Shown here: positions 17,275-26,093 of the stretch, piece by piece
How the letters are laid out: every line of letters begins with the position of its first letter
How positions within the stretch are numbered: position 1 is the stretch's first letter
DNA from: Tateyamaria sp. syn59
GTDB lineage: Bacteria > Pseudomonadota > Alphaproteobacteria > Rhodobacterales > Rhodobacteraceae
Length of the DNA stretch: 64,000 bases
Assembly: GCF_007995245.1 (NCBI RefSeq)
Contig: NZ_VCBA01000001.1
Span: 1-64,000, forward strand
Direction of reading: 5' to 3'
Program-made: the position numbers and the translations under genes
Notes under the pieces: model-generated
Seen by the model: the letters and a program-made list of their open reading frames with translations, nothing else
The model's database searches: none
Told to the model about the DNA's origin: nothing

Positions 17275-17336
17275 CGGCGGGGTGGTCTGTTTTGCGCCTG
17301 TGCGCAAAAGGCGCCCGCCCACCGACCCGTTCCGGC
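17275..17336 (+). repeat. GC-rich hairpin element after GNAT gene
   Basis: Directly after the stop, outer arms GGTCGGCGGG and CCCGCCCACCGACC flank an inner hairpin TTTTGCGC-CTGT-GCGCAAAA. The same plan, with related outer arms and a TTTGCGC/GCGCAAA core, recurs right after the mgtE stop at 25359. Likely a structured 3' end or terminator. Confidence 0.55.
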
Positions 17337-17352
17337 GCCCCTTGGAAACGAA

Positions 17353-17379
17353 AAAGGCCGGTCACGAGGACCGGCCTTT
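17353..17379 (-). terminator. Intrinsic terminator of the Bax inhibitor gene
   Basis: Arms AAAGGCCGGT and ACCGGCCTTT form a ten-base stem. On the minus strand it is followed by TTCGTTTCC after five T in a row, and lies about 20 bases after the stop of the gene at 17401; it may also work on the plus strand. Confidence 0.8.
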
Positions 17380-17400
17380 CCCTAGTCTATGTGAGGCAGG

Positions 17401-18180
17401 TTATTCCTGCTGTCCCATAAACATCAGCAAGAACTGGAACATGTTCAGGAACGAGATGTAGAGGCTCAGCGCGCCGTCGGAGGCGGCTTTGTCCAGCCAT
17501 TCCTGATCGCCGTGCGATGCGTGGGCGATATACGTGTTCTTGATGTCCTGCGTGTAGAACGCGGTCAGGCCTGCAAAGATCAGGACACCGATGGCCGAGA
17601 TTGCCATCATCATCACACCCGATTGCAGGAACAGGTTGATGATCATCGCGACGATCAGACCGATCACACCCATCATCAGGAACGTGCCCATGCCCGACAG
17701 GTCTTTCTTCGTGGTGTAGCCGTAGAGGCTGAGACCCGCGAAGGCGATTGCCGTCACCAGGAAGGTCTGCGTGATCGAGTAGGGCGTAAACACCAGGAAG
17801 ATCGAGCTCATCGACACGCCCATTACGGCCGCAAAGATGAAGAAGCCTGTCTGCACGGCTGCGGCAGAGCCACGGCGCATGAGCGCGCCCCAACCGAACA
17901 GGATGAATGCCAGAGGGGCAAACATCACGACCCAGCGCAGCGGTGTCGTGTAGAGCACTTCACCAAGCCCTGTCAGGTACTGGCCTTCGCGCAGCGCGAC
18001 TGTTGCGCCCGTTGGATCGGATGTCACAGCCAGGCCAGCGATGGACCAGGCCGCCAGAGCGGTGATCAGCATGCCGCCGGACATCGTGCCGTAGACTTTA
18101 TTCATGTGGGCGCGTAGGCCCGCGTCGATCTGGGCGGCGCGTGTACCGGCCGCGGACCGGATCGTATTCAACTCAGCCAT
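17401..18180 (-). CDS. Bax inhibitor-1/YccA-family membrane protein
   Basis: The 259-residue protein has seven hydrophobic helices after a charged N-terminal 30 residues, and the BI-1 segment FLNKVYGTMSGG-like start (HMNKVYGTMSGGMLITALAAW). Late helices contain the Asp-bearing YTQDIKNTY that matches the pH-sensing Asp pair region of BsYetJ-type calcium channels. In bacteria the family includes YccA, a modulator of FtsH, and proton-regulated calcium leak channels; which applies here is open. The start at 18180 (MAELNTIRS) is used; a longer frame adds 14 unlikely residues. It has its own terminator. Confidence 0.9.
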   Translation of the reverse strand: MAELNTIRSAAGTRAAQIDAGLRAHMNKVYGTMSGGMLITALAAWSIAGLAVTSDPTGATVALREGQYLTGLGEVLYTTPLRWVVMFAPLAFILFGWGALMRRGSAAAVQTGFFIFAAVMGVSMSSIFLVFTPYSITQTFLVTAIAFAGLSLYGYTTKKDLSGMGTFLMMGVIGLIVAMIINLFLQSGVMMMAISAIGVLIFAGLTAFYTQDIKNTYIAHASHGDQEWLDKAASDGALSLYISFLNMFQFLLMFMGQQE

Positions 18181-18375
18181 TGTTGACCTCCAAATTGATA
18201 CAGGTTCCGGTGGCACAGCCACCGGTCGCGGATTTCCGCCCGCGTTGCATCAAATATCGGGTCAGTGCGTGGGTCATTCAAGGGTTTTTCAAGGGTTTTG
18301 CGCCTCTGACGTGCGACATTCCGACCGTTTTTGTCATAAATGCCGCACGACGGGGTTGTTTGACCGTTGCGCCGA

Positions 18376-18591
18376 TCAGGTGCGCCAAGTTGCGGGCACG
18401 TCCCAGATTGGTTTTGCGCTTTCGCGGGCGGCCTGGCGCGCATTGACGCCGATGTCGTCGAGGGCGCGGTCGTCAAGCTGGGCAAGCGCCCGGCGGGATT
18501 TCCAAACGCTCAGCAGCGTGCGCAGCGAAAAAGGGTGCCGCGCTGCCGCGGTGAGGGTCGTGCTGCGGGTAGTGATGTCGGTGAGGGCCAT
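18376..18591 (-). CDS. DUF1127 small protein
   Basis: The 71-residue product ends in the DUF1127 pattern: LLSVWKSRRALAQLDDRALDDIGVNARQAARESAKPIWD, an Arg-rich helix-turn-helix-like unit. Small DUF1127 proteins in alphaproteobacteria have been tied to RNA turnover and phosphate and carbon metabolism. The start MALTDITTRS follows AGGACA; an upstream Met would add six residues. The gene is divergent from the LysR-type regulator, with about 120 bases between the starts, so that regulator may control it. Confidence 0.85.
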   Translation of the reverse strand: MALTDITTRSTTLTAAARHPFSLRTLLSVWKSRRALAQLDDRALDDIGVNARQAARESAKPIWDVPATWRT

Positions 18592-18714
18592 GATCTGTCC
18601 TTTCTGCATTCGTGATTGAATTGTCTGATCTCATCGTTTCTGTTGATATATATGGAAGAGGATGGCACATTCGCAAAACGAATGTTTTTGATGGAACGCA
18701 TCAGGAGGTGTGAT

Positions 18715-19599
18715 GTGAGAAACCTGGACATAACCACCCTGCGGTCGTTTGTGGCGGTTGCTGAAAGTGGGGGCGTGACGCGGGCGGCCGGATTTCTACA
18801 CCTGACGCAATCGGCTGTTTCGATGCAGTTGAAGCGGCTGGAGGAGTTGCTGGGCCTTGATCTGTTCGACAGATCAGGCCGTACGATTGCCCTGACTGCC
18901 TCGGGCGAGCAGCTTCTGGTCTATGCACGCCGCATGGTGGCATTGAACGATGAGGTGATCACGCGGCTGACCGATCAGGCCTATGAGGGCGAGATCACCC
19001 TGGGTGTGCCGCATGACATTGTGTATCCCGCTATCCCCCGCGTGCTGAAACAGTTTCATGCTGCCTTTCCGCGGGTGAAGGTGCAGCTCGATAGCTCGTA
19101 CACACGGCGGCTGAAGTCGGAGTTTGCCAAGGGGGCCTGCGATATCATCCTGACCACGGAGACCGGGATTGATGCAGGGGGCGAACAGCTCTGCACCAAG
19201 CCGCTGTGCTGGGTTGGCGCCCCCGGCGGGTCCGCATGGCGCCAGCGGCCGCTGAAGCTGGCCTTTGGTCGGCAATGCACCTTCCGCCCGCGCGTGGTCG
19301 AGCGGCTGGACGCGGCGAACATTCCCTGGGACGTGGTGGTGGAGACCGAAAGCGACCGTACAATCGAGGCGACCGTGAGCGCCGATCTGGCCGTGCACAC
19401 GATGATTGAGGGGACCGAGCCGCCACATCTGGACCGTATCGAACATGGTGGGGCGCTGCCTGATCTGCCAGCGCACAGCATCAACCTCTACGGTGCCGGT
19501 GGTGCCACTGGCGAGGTGCATGAAGCGCTTGTCGGATTCCTGCGCCGGGCGTTCCAGACGGGCGATGCGGTGGCGCTGCGCGCGGTTGCCGGGGTGTGA
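18715..19599 (+). CDS. LysR-type transcriptional regulator
   Basis: The 294-residue protein has an N-terminal winged helix (LDITTLRSFVAVAESGGVTRAAGFLHLTQSAVSMQLKRLEELLG, with the usual SAVSMQL recognition helix) and a periplasmic-binding-like effector domain from about residue 90. The GTG at 18715 is chosen because AGGAGG ends six bases before it; upstream in-frame ATGs lack such a site. The effector domain is short of recognisable ligand residues, so the inducer is unknown. LysR genes often sit divergent from a target, which here is the DUF1127 gene. Confidence 0.9.
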   Translation: MRNLDITTLRSFVAVAESGGVTRAAGFLHLTQSAVSMQLKRLEELLGLDLFDRSGRTIALTASGEQLLVYARRMVALNDEVITRLTDQAYEGEITLGVPHDIVYPAIPRVLKQFHAAFPRVKVQLDSSYTRRLKSEFAKGACDIILTTETGIDAGGEQLCTKPLCWVGAPGGSAWRQRPLKLAFGRQCTFRPRVVERLDAANIPWDVVVETESDRTIEATVSADLAVHTMIEGTEPPHLDRIEHGGALPDLPAHSINLYGAGGATGEVHEALVGFLRRAFQTGDAVALRAVAGV

Positions 19600-20014
19600 T
19601 CATGTGCGCCGAATCGATGATATGAGCGGAAACTAGCCGATGGATAAAGCCAGCGCTTATCCCTTATTTGGTTGGGAAAGGCGCGCTTTGTGCAGGAGAT
19701 TTATGCTCACATTTCAATTATAGGTGGCAAAATCGGTGCGCGTTTTACCGTCTAACGTGTTGAAGCATCCGAACAAACCGCCGCATCCCTGTGCCATATG
19801 TAACAGTGCAAAATGCACCCTGTTTCGGTCTGGGCCGTGAAAAACATCCCCAGGATCGGGGGCGTTAACGTTTTGAATTCGCGCGTTGCGGGTGGATTTC
19901 ATTGAAAACGGACAAATGAGAAGTTAGTATTAAGGTCAATACTCAGCGCGCAATTTCTCTTAAGCGCTCTTTTCGCGGCGCTGACGACACACTGAGCATC
20001 AAGGTTGGAAACAC
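19600..20014. other. Intergenic region with an inverted repeat upstream of the XRE gene
   Basis: No frame here looks coding. The region is AT-richer than its neighbours. AGTATT at 19926-19931 and AATACT at 19938-19943 form a six-base inverted repeat with a six-base spacer, about 70 bases before the XRE regulator start, a plausible operator. Nothing else is identified. Confidence 0.45.
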
Positions 20015-20386
20015 ATGGCACATCTGGTGGATACACATGTCGGCAAGCGCATCCGACAGCGCCGATGGCTGATCGGCATGACGCAGCAGAAACTTGCTGA
20101 CATGGTCGGCATCAAGTTTCAGCAGATCCAGAAGTATGAGACTGGCGCAAACCGTGTCAGCGCCTCCCGGCTTTGGGATATTGGCGAGGCGATGGGTGTT
20201 CCGGTTGCCTTTTTCTTCGAAGGGTTGAAGGAGGATGCCGCGCAAGAGGCGACGTCCGGCAACGTCCCTTCGGACATGCTGAGCGACAAGGAAGCGATGG
20301 AATTGGTGCGCACGTACTACGCCATTCCCGAAGCACAGCGCAGGCGCTTGTTTGAACTGGCGCGTGTGCTGACCGACGTCGCCTGA
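20015..20386 (+). CDS. XRE-family transcriptional regulator
   Basis: The 123-residue protein begins with a Cro/C1 helix-turn-helix (VGKRIRQRRWLIGMTQQKLADMVGIKFQQIQKYETG, residues 9-44), then SASRLWDIGEAMGVPVAFFFEGL. A helical C-terminus (EAMELVRTYYAIPEAQRRRLFELARVL) resembles the tail of alphaproteobacterial regulators of the PhyR/SinR-like HTH type that pair with stress or cell-cycle control. Target genes are unknown; the inverted repeat 70 bases upstream could be autoregulatory. A hairpin plus T run lies between it and hisN. Confidence 0.9.
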   Translation: MAHLVDTHVGKRIRQRRWLIGMTQQKLADMVGIKFQQIQKYETGANRVSASRLWDIGEAMGVPVAFFFEGLKEDAAQEATSGNVPSDMLSDKEAMELVRTYYAIPEAQRRRLFELARVLTDVA

Positions 20387-20412
20387 CGCGCATTCAAATT
20401 CAGTTCTTGCGC

Positions 20413-20440
20413 AAACCGGAGCACTCTGGCACCCGGTTTT
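20413..20440 (+). terminator. Terminator-like hairpin abutting the hisN start
   Basis: AAACCGG and CCGGTTT form a seven-base stem with a 13-base loop, followed directly by T residues and then the ATG at 20442. It may end transcription of the XRE gene. Confidence 0.55.
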
Positions 20441-20441
20441 T

Positions 20442-21236
20442 ATGGCGCACTCTCTTTCCGAGCTGACAGATGTGGCACACGCGATGGCGGATGCTGCATC
20501 CTCTGCAATCCTGCCGCATTTTCGCGGCGCTGATCTTGGCACCGAAAACAAGGATGAAGGCGGGTATGATCCCGTGACCATCGCAGATCGTGCCGCCGAA
20601 CAGGCAATGCGCGCGGTGTTGGCAGAGAAGAGGCCCACAGATGCCATCCTCGGCGAGGAGTACGGCGCGCAATCGGGCCAAAGCGGGCTGACCTGGGTGC
20701 TTGATCCCATCGATGGCACGCGCGGCTTTGTGTCTGGAACACCCACTTGGGGGGTTCTGATCGCGGTCGGGGACGAGGCTGGCCCGGTCCTTGGCATGAT
20801 CGACCAACCCTATATCGGCGAGCGGTTTTGGGGCATAGACGGGTCGGCCTGGTTGAAGGGCCCCCGCGGTACAGGCAAGATCGCCACGCGCCCGCCGCGC
20901 GCCTTGTCGGAGGCCGTGCTTTTCACCACATTCCCCGAGATAGGCACCCCAACCGAACGCGCGGGGTTCGAAGCCGTCGCGGAGCGCGTCAAGCTGGTGC
21001 GCTACGGCATGGATTGCTACGCCTATGCGCTGCTGGCGGCGGGGCAGATTGATTTGGTGATCGAGGCGGGGCTGAACAGCTATGACATTCAGGCGCCCAT
21101 CGGCCTGATCGAGGCGGCAGGCGGGGTTGTGACCGACTGGTCCGGTCAACCGGTGCACGAGGGCGGGCGCGTCGTTGCTGCATCGCACCCTGAGATGCAT
21201 CGCGCGGCGTTGGATATCTTGGCGGGCTTCGTTTGA
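20442..21236 (+). CDS. hisN: Inositol monophosphatase-family protein, probable histidinol-phosphatase
   Basis: The 264-residue protein has the metal-dependent phosphatase motifs of the IMPase family: LGEEYG (Glu ligand), WVLDPIDGTRGFVSG (Asp-x-Ile-Asp-Gly-Thr, about residues 86-100), and a late YDIQAPIGLIEAAGG with the third Asp. The DPIDGTRGF-type segment and length fit HisN, which makes histidinol from histidinol phosphate. Inositol or CysQ-type activity is the alternative. The ATG follows a T run with no ribosome-binding site visible. The end overlaps the TTG start of the 8-oxoguanine deaminase gene by four bases. Confidence 0.85.
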   Translation: MAHSLSELTDVAHAMADAASSAILPHFRGADLGTENKDEGGYDPVTIADRAAEQAMRAVLAEKRPTDAILGEEYGAQSGQSGLTWVLDPIDGTRGFVSGTPTWGVLIAVGDEAGPVLGMIDQPYIGERFWGIDGSAWLKGPRGTGKIATRPPRALSEAVLFTTFPEIGTPTERAGFEAVAERVKLVRYGMDCYAYALLAAGQIDLVIEAGLNSYDIQAPIGLIEAAGGVVTDWSGQPVHEGGRVVAASHPEMHRAALDILAGFV

Positions 21237-22570
21237 CCGAAACGTTGATCCGCGCTGCGTCTCATGTCGTTTGTATGGACGATGACCGGCGCGTGTTGCG
21301 GGATGCGGATGTCTTGCTGCGCGATGGTCAGGTGGTTGCGCTTGGGCAGAGTTTGACCACGGCGGGTGAGGTTGTTGACGCGGAGGGCTGTGTCGTTACC
21401 CCTGGCCTCGTCAACACGCACCACCATTTGTATCAGACCCTGACGCGTGCGGTGCCTGCGGCACAGGATGCGTTGCTGTTTGGCTGGTTGCAGACGCTAT
21501 ATCCGATCTGGGCACGGTTCACGCCGGAGCATATGTATGTCTCCGCTCAGATAGGATTGGCGGAGCTGGCCCTGTCCGGGTGCACGCTTTCGTCGGATCA
21601 CCTATATCTCTATCCCAATGGCGTGCGGCTGGAGGACACCATCGCGGCGGCCGAAGAGGTCGGGCTGCGCTTTCATCCGACCCGCGGCGCCATGAGCATC
21701 GGTGAAAGTGACGGCGGACTGCCCCCCGATGCGCTGGTCGAGGAGGAGGCGGTGATCCTGTCCGACATGGCGCGTGTTATCGACGCTTTTCATGACGCGG
21801 CACCGGGGGCGATGTGCCGGGTGGGTGTGGCACCGTGTTCTCCGTTCTCGGTCAGTCGGGAGTTGATGCGCGATGCGGCTGTGCTGGCGCGGGACAAGGG
21901 CGTGATGATGCACACCCATCTGGCCGAGAATGACGAGGATATCGCCTATTCCCTCGAACAGTTTGGCTGCCGTCCCGGCCAATACGCCGAGGATCTGGGC
22001 TGGGTTGGCCTCGATGTTTGGCATGCCCATTGCGTAAAATTGGACGCGTCGGAAATTGACCTTTTTGCCCGCACGGGCACCGGCGTGGCGCATTGCCCCT
22101 GTTCGAACTGTCGGCTTGGTTCCGGCATCGCGCCGGTGCGCGCGATGCGCGATGCGGGTGTGCCTGTTGGGTTGGGCGTGGATGGCTCGGCCAGCAATGA
22201 TGCGGGCAATCTGGTGGCCGAGGCCCGGCAGGCGATGCTGTTGCAACGTGTGGCGCGGGGGGCTGACGCCATGAGCGCGCAGGAGGCATTGGAGATTGCC
22301 ACGCGGGGCGGGGCTGACATTCTGGGCCGCCCGGAGTGTGGGCGTTTGTCCGTTGGCGCGCGGGCGGATGTTGCGATTTGGGATGTGAGCGGGATCGAGG
22401 CGGCTGGCAGTTGGGATCCGGCGGCTCTGTTGCTTGCGGGGCCGAACACGGTACGCGACCTGTTTGTCGAGGGGCGGCAGGTTGTTCGGGATGGGCAAGT
22501 GACCACGTTTGACCTGCAGGCGGCGATGCGAAAGCAGGCGGTCCTCGCGAACGGGTTGATGGACGGCTAG
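21233..22570 (+). CDS. 8-oxoguanine deaminase (amidohydrolase family)
   Basis: The 445-residue protein is an amidohydrolase with metal ligands in NTHHHLYQTLTR (about residues 61-72), HTHLAEN (about 226) and CPCSNCRLGSG, and a late Asp in VGLGVDGSASND. The combination of SSDHLYLYPNG and the CPCSN motif fits 8-oxoguanine deaminase, which converts 8-oxoguanine to urate, rather than chlorohydrolase TrzN/AtzA types. The start is a TTG overlapping the hisN stop (TTGA). It converges with guaD; their TAG stops share the palindrome CTAG. Confidence 0.85.
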   Translation: MTETLIRAASHVVCMDDDRRVLRDADVLLRDGQVVALGQSLTTAGEVVDAEGCVVTPGLVNTHHHLYQTLTRAVPAAQDALLFGWLQTLYPIWARFTPEHMYVSAQIGLAELALSGCTLSSDHLYLYPNGVRLEDTIAAAEEVGLRFHPTRGAMSIGESDGGLPPDALVEEEAVILSDMARVIDAFHDAAPGAMCRVGVAPCSPFSVSRELMRDAAVLARDKGVMMHTHLAENDEDIAYSLEQFGCRPGQYAEDLGWVGLDVWHAHCVKLDASEIDLFARTGTGVAHCPCSNCRLGSGIAPVRAMRDAGVPVGLGVDGSASNDAGNLVAEARQAMLLQRVARGADAMSAQEALEIATRGGADILGRPECGRLSVGARADVAIWDVSGIEAAGSWDPAALLLAGPNTVRDLFVEGRQVVRDGQVTTFDLQAAMRKQAVLANGLMDG

Positions 22571-23850
22571 CGCTTCTGTCCGGCAACCCAGACATCAGCA
22601 ATGGCCCGGTCGTCGCCCATCATGATGGTCGGAAACACCGCATCCCAGATGTCCTCGGCCCGTGCGTGGCGTTGCGCGATGGCGGAGGTCGAGGCGAGGT
22701 TGAGAACGCAAAGGTCTGCGGCAAGGCCTGATGCGATCTGCCCGATCTCGTCGCTGTGGTGCAGGACGCGGGCAGATCCTGCAGTGGCAAGCCAAAGGAG
22801 CTGAGCGGCATGCACGGCGACCCCGCGCAATTGCGCGATCTCGTAAGCGGCTGCCATGGAGCGTAGCATCGAAAAAGACGACCCGCCGCCCGTGTCCGTT
22901 GCTAGCCCCGCCCGCAGACCCTGCGATGTCAGCCCCATCAGGTCGAAAAGGCCCGACCCGATGAAGGTGTTTGATGTGGGACAATGCACCAGCCCGGCAC
23001 CCACTTCGCGCAGGCGATGGATCTCGCGCGGTTCAAGGTGGATGGCATGGCCGTAGAGGCCGCGCGTCCCCAGCAGCCCGTGCGCCTCGTAGGTGTCGAG
23101 ATAGTCGCGCGCTTGGGGGCAGAGGTCACGGACCCACGCAATCTCGTCCACCTGTTCGCTGAGGTGGGTTTGCATCAGCGCATCGGGGTGTTCGGCCCAG
23201 AGCGCGCCGAGGGCGGCCAACTGGTCCTCCGTCGACGTGGGAGAGAAGCGCGGCGTGATGGCATAGCGTGCGCGGCCTGTGCAGTGCCAGCGTTCCAGCA
23301 GCGCCTTGCTGTCGTCATAGGCGGATTGGGCGGTGTCGCGCAGCCCGTCGGGCGCGTTGCGGTCCATGCAGGTCTTGCCCGCGACCACAGCCATGTTGCG
23401 GTCGGCGGCAGCCGTGAACAGCGCATCGACGCTTGTCGAATGGATCGTGCAGAAGCTTGCAACGGAGGTGGTCCCATGATCCAGCAGCAGGTCGAGATAG
23501 GTGTCCGCCGTGCTTTGTGCGTAATCCGGATCGCCAAAGCGCATCTCTTCGGGAAACGTATAGGTGTTCAGCCAGTCGATCAGCCGCTTGCCCCATGAGG
23601 CGATGATCGCCGTCTGCGGGTAGTGGGCGTGCGCGTCGACAAAACCCGGGCAGATCAGGTGGCCGGGGTAGTCGTGGCGCTTGGCGTGCGTGCCTTGGGC
23701 CGTGGCTGCGGTGCCCGTGGCAACGATATGACCGTCCTTCACCAGCACGGCGCTGTTTTCCTCGATCCGCACAGCGTCGGGCCAAGGGACAATGAACGGG
23801 TCGTCGGTGAATGTCAGCACATGGCCGGTCAAAAGCTGGGCAGTCGTCAT
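22567..23850 (-). CDS. guaD: Guanine deaminase
   Basis: The 427-residue protein has GuaD hallmarks: PGFVDAHAHYPQ (metal His pair, about residues 72-83), HLSEQVDEI, GHAIHL, VHCPTSNTFIGSGLFD and TDTGGGSSFSML. It deaminates guanine to xanthine in purine catabolism. The start at 23850 (MTTAQLLTGHV) is chosen; a longer frame adds nine residues overlapping no known motif. The gene converges exactly with the 8-oxoguanine deaminase gene, and both handle guanine-type bases, so they form a purine-salvage or detoxification pair. mgtE is divergent upstream. Confidence 0.92.
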   Translation of the reverse strand: MTTAQLLTGHVLTFTDDPFIVPWPDAVRIEENSAVLVKDGHIVATGTAATAQGTHAKRHDYPGHLICPGFVDAHAHYPQTAIIASWGKRLIDWLNTYTFPEEMRFGDPDYAQSTADTYLDLLLDHGTTSVASFCTIHSTSVDALFTAAADRNMAVVAGKTCMDRNAPDGLRDTAQSAYDDSKALLERWHCTGRARYAITPRFSPTSTEDQLAALGALWAEHPDALMQTHLSEQVDEIAWVRDLCPQARDYLDTYEAHGLLGTRGLYGHAIHLEPREIHRLREVGAGLVHCPTSNTFIGSGLFDLMGLTSQGLRAGLATDTGGGSSFSMLRSMAAAYEIAQLRGVAVHAAQLLWLATAGSARVLHHSDEIGQIASGLAADLCVLNLASTSAIAQRHARAEDIWDAVFPTIMMGDDRAIADVWVAGQKR

Positions 23851-23963
23851 CCCCGCCTTATGCCGGGGTGGGTGCACCTGCGCAAAGCGAAATGCGGCCC
23901 ATTGTCAGCCTATGGGGTGCGCCCTATGGTCTGGCCAGACGCGTTGGAAGGGAGATAGAGGCC

Positions 23964-25358
23964 ATGTCAGATCAGACCGACGTGCCCGAACCCGGCCAGG
24001 ACGACAACGCCTATGTCCTTGAGCGCAAAGACGTCTCTGCCATCCTCTATGCTGTCGATATCGAGGACCGCGATCAGCTGACCGCGCTGATGGAGCCGCT
24101 GCATGCGGCCGACATCGCGGACCTTCTGGAACAGATCAACGCCTTTGATCGGTCCCGCCTGATCCGGCTGTATGACCGCGAATTTGATGGCGACATCCTG
24201 TCGGAACTGGACGAGTCGATCCGGGAAGAAGTGATTTCCGTTCTCAAGCCTGCGGTGCTGGCCGAGGCGGTGCGGGATCTGGACAGCGACGATGTGGTCG
24301 ACCTGATCGAGGATCTGGATGATGCGCAGCAGGAACAGATCCTTGATGCGCTTGAGGACACCGACCGCGCACTGGTTGAACAATCGCTGACCTTTCCCGA
24401 GTATTCGGCCGGGCGACTTATGCAGCGCGAGGTCGTCATGGCGCCCGAGCACTGGACCGTGGGTGAGGCCATTGATCGGTTGCGCAGTGCGGAAGAGGAT
24501 GAATTGCCGGGGCAGTTTTACCACATCGTGCTGGTCGATCCGCGCCTGCACCCGGTGGGCAATGTCACCTTGGGCAAGCTGATGCGTTCGCGCCGTGAAG
24601 TATTGCTCGCCGATCTCGTTGAGGAGACGTTTCAGGTCATCCCGGCAAGCCAGGACGAAAGCGATGTGGCCTATGCCTTCAACCAGTATCACCTGATCTC
24701 GGCGCCGGTTGTGGATGACGAGGGGCGGCTGATCGGTTTGATCACCATCGATGACGCCATGGCTGTGCTGGATGAGGAGCACGAGGAGGACATACTGCGT
24801 CTGGCCGGTGTGGGCGAGGAGTCGGCCCTCTCGGACTCTGTGCGCGAGACGACAAAGCGGCGTATTCCTTGGTTGGCGGTGAACCTTGTGACGTCGATCC
24901 TGGCCTCGCTGGTGATTGCTCAATTCGATGCAGCCATTGCGCAGATCGTGGCGTTGGCGGTGCTGATGCCCATCGTTGCGTCCATGGGCGGCAATGCGGG
25001 CACCCAATCGCTGACCGTGGCTACCCGTGCCCTGGCGACCAAGGACCTGACGGGCGCCAATGTGTGGCGCGTGATCCGGCGCGAGGTGTTGGTGGGGCTG
25101 ATCAACGGGGTTGTCTTTGCCGTGGTTATGGGCGTCGTCGGCATCATCTGGTTCGGCTCGCCCGCGCTTGGCTATGTGATTGCGGCGGCAATGGTCGTGA
25201 ACATGGTGGTGGCGGGGCTGGCCGGCACCGGCATACCCATCTTGCTGGACCGGATCGGGATCGACCCGGCGCTGGCGTCCGGGGCGTTTGTGACGACGGT
25301 GACCGATGTGGTCGGGTTTTTTGCCTTTCTGGGCCTTGCTGCGGCGGTGCTCTTGTGA
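23964..25358 (+). CDS. mgtE: Magnesium transporter MgtE
   Basis: The 464-residue protein has the MgtE order: a helical N domain (about residues 30-130), two CBS domains (about 140-260; LPGQFYHIVLVDPRLHPVG and HLISAPVVDDEGRLIGLITIDDAM), and five C-terminal membrane helices with the pore motif LMPIVASMGGNAGTQSLTVATRALA. It is a magnesium-gated Mg2+ channel at the inner membrane. The start MSDQTDVPEPG at 23964 is used; the frame is open upstream but covers the guaD start region. A structured element follows the stop. Confidence 0.95.
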   Translation: MSDQTDVPEPGQDDNAYVLERKDVSAILYAVDIEDRDQLTALMEPLHAADIADLLEQINAFDRSRLIRLYDREFDGDILSELDESIREEVISVLKPAVLAEAVRDLDSDDVVDLIEDLDDAQQEQILDALEDTDRALVEQSLTFPEYSAGRLMQREVVMAPEHWTVGEAIDRLRSAEEDELPGQFYHIVLVDPRLHPVGNVTLGKLMRSRREVLLADLVEETFQVIPASQDESDVAYAFNQYHLISAPVVDDEGRLIGLITIDDAMAVLDEEHEEDILRLAGVGEESALSDSVRETTKRRIPWLAVNLVTSILASLVIAQFDAAIAQIVALAVLMPIVASMGGNAGTQSLTVATRALATKDLTGANVWRVIRREVLVGLINGVVFAVVMGVVGIIWFGSPALGYVIAAAMVVNMVVAGLAGTGIPILLDRIGIDPALASGAFVTTVTDVVGFFAFLGLAAAVLL

Positions 25359-25415
25359 CGGGGGCGGACGCTGTTTGCGCTGGCGCGCAAAGTCGCCCCA
25401 CCCGCCGTCCCGTAG
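25359..25415 (+). repeat. GC-rich hairpin element after mgtE
   Basis: Starting at the mgtE stop, outer arms CGGGGGCGGA/CCACCCGCCG flank an inner TTTGCGC-TGGC-GCGCAAA hairpin. It has the same plan as 17275-17336 and the same position directly after a stop codon. Confidence 0.55.
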
Positions 25416-25425
25416 GGGTGTCCGC

Positions 25426-25980
25426 ATGGGACTGACCGAGGATAAGGCGGCCATCCGCAAGGCGGCGTTCGCTGCGCGCAAGGCCGCGTTCGATCTGGAT
25501 GCCGGTGGCGCATCGGGCCTGTTGTCCTCGGTTCTGGCAGGCTACCGCGGCGTGCCGGTGTCCGGTTACATGCCCATCCGGTCCGAGATTGATCCGCTTC
25601 CTGCCATGGCCGAGGCGGCAGCGCATGGGCCCGTGGGCGTGCCAGTGATCCGGGCCGCCGGTCAACCCTTGGTGTTTTCGATATGGACGCTCGATGCGGA
25701 GATGGCGGAAGGACCGTTTGGGGCGCAGGTGCCCGCGGTTGAAGACTTGATGCAGCCTGAGATCGTCATCGTGCCCCTCGTGGCCTTCACCCGCGCGGGC
25801 GCGCGGCTGGGTTATGGTGGCGGGTTCTATGATCGCACGCTCGAACAATTGCGCGCCGAACGGGCCACACTGGCTATCGGCTTTGCCTACGGCGCGCAAC
25901 AGGTGCAAGACCTGCCTGTAGAGCCGACCGATCAACCGCTCGATATGATCGTGACCGATACCGAAATCATCGAGGTCTGA
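25426..25980 (+). CDS. 5-formyltetrahydrofolate cyclo-ligase family protein
   Basis: The 184-residue protein matches 5-FCL: an N-terminal IRKAAFAARKAAF, GYMPIRSEIDPLPAM near residue 45 for folate-side contacts, VPLVAFTRAGARLGYGGGFYDRTLE around residues 120-144 (the nucleotide and metal loop), and ATLAIGFAYGAQQV. It uses ATP to convert 5-formyl-THF to 5,10-methenyl-THF. The ATG at 25426 is used since the frame upstream enters the hairpin element. In bacteria this gene often follows ssrS (6S RNA), but I see no clear 6S RNA in the short gap here. Confidence 0.92.
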   Translation: MGLTEDKAAIRKAAFAARKAAFDLDAGGASGLLSSVLAGYRGVPVSGYMPIRSEIDPLPAMAEAAAHGPVGVPVIRAAGQPLVFSIWTLDAEMAEGPFGAQVPAVEDLMQPEIVIVPLVAFTRAGARLGYGGGFYDRTLEQLRAERATLAIGFAYGAQQVQDLPVEPTDQPLDMIVTDTEIIEV

Positions 25981-26093
25981 GGGGGCCAGCCCCCCGGCCT
26001 GCGGCCGTCCCCCGGGATTTTTTGAAACAGGGAAGGGACGCGGGTCGGCGCATTTCGCTTGCCGTTCTTGTCCGTCGGGGCATATGGGCGGGT

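Noticed and set aside
25359-25425. 6S RNA upstream of the 5-FCL gene
   Set aside because: The gap is only 67 bases and is filled by a hairpin element; 6S RNA needs about 150-180 bases.
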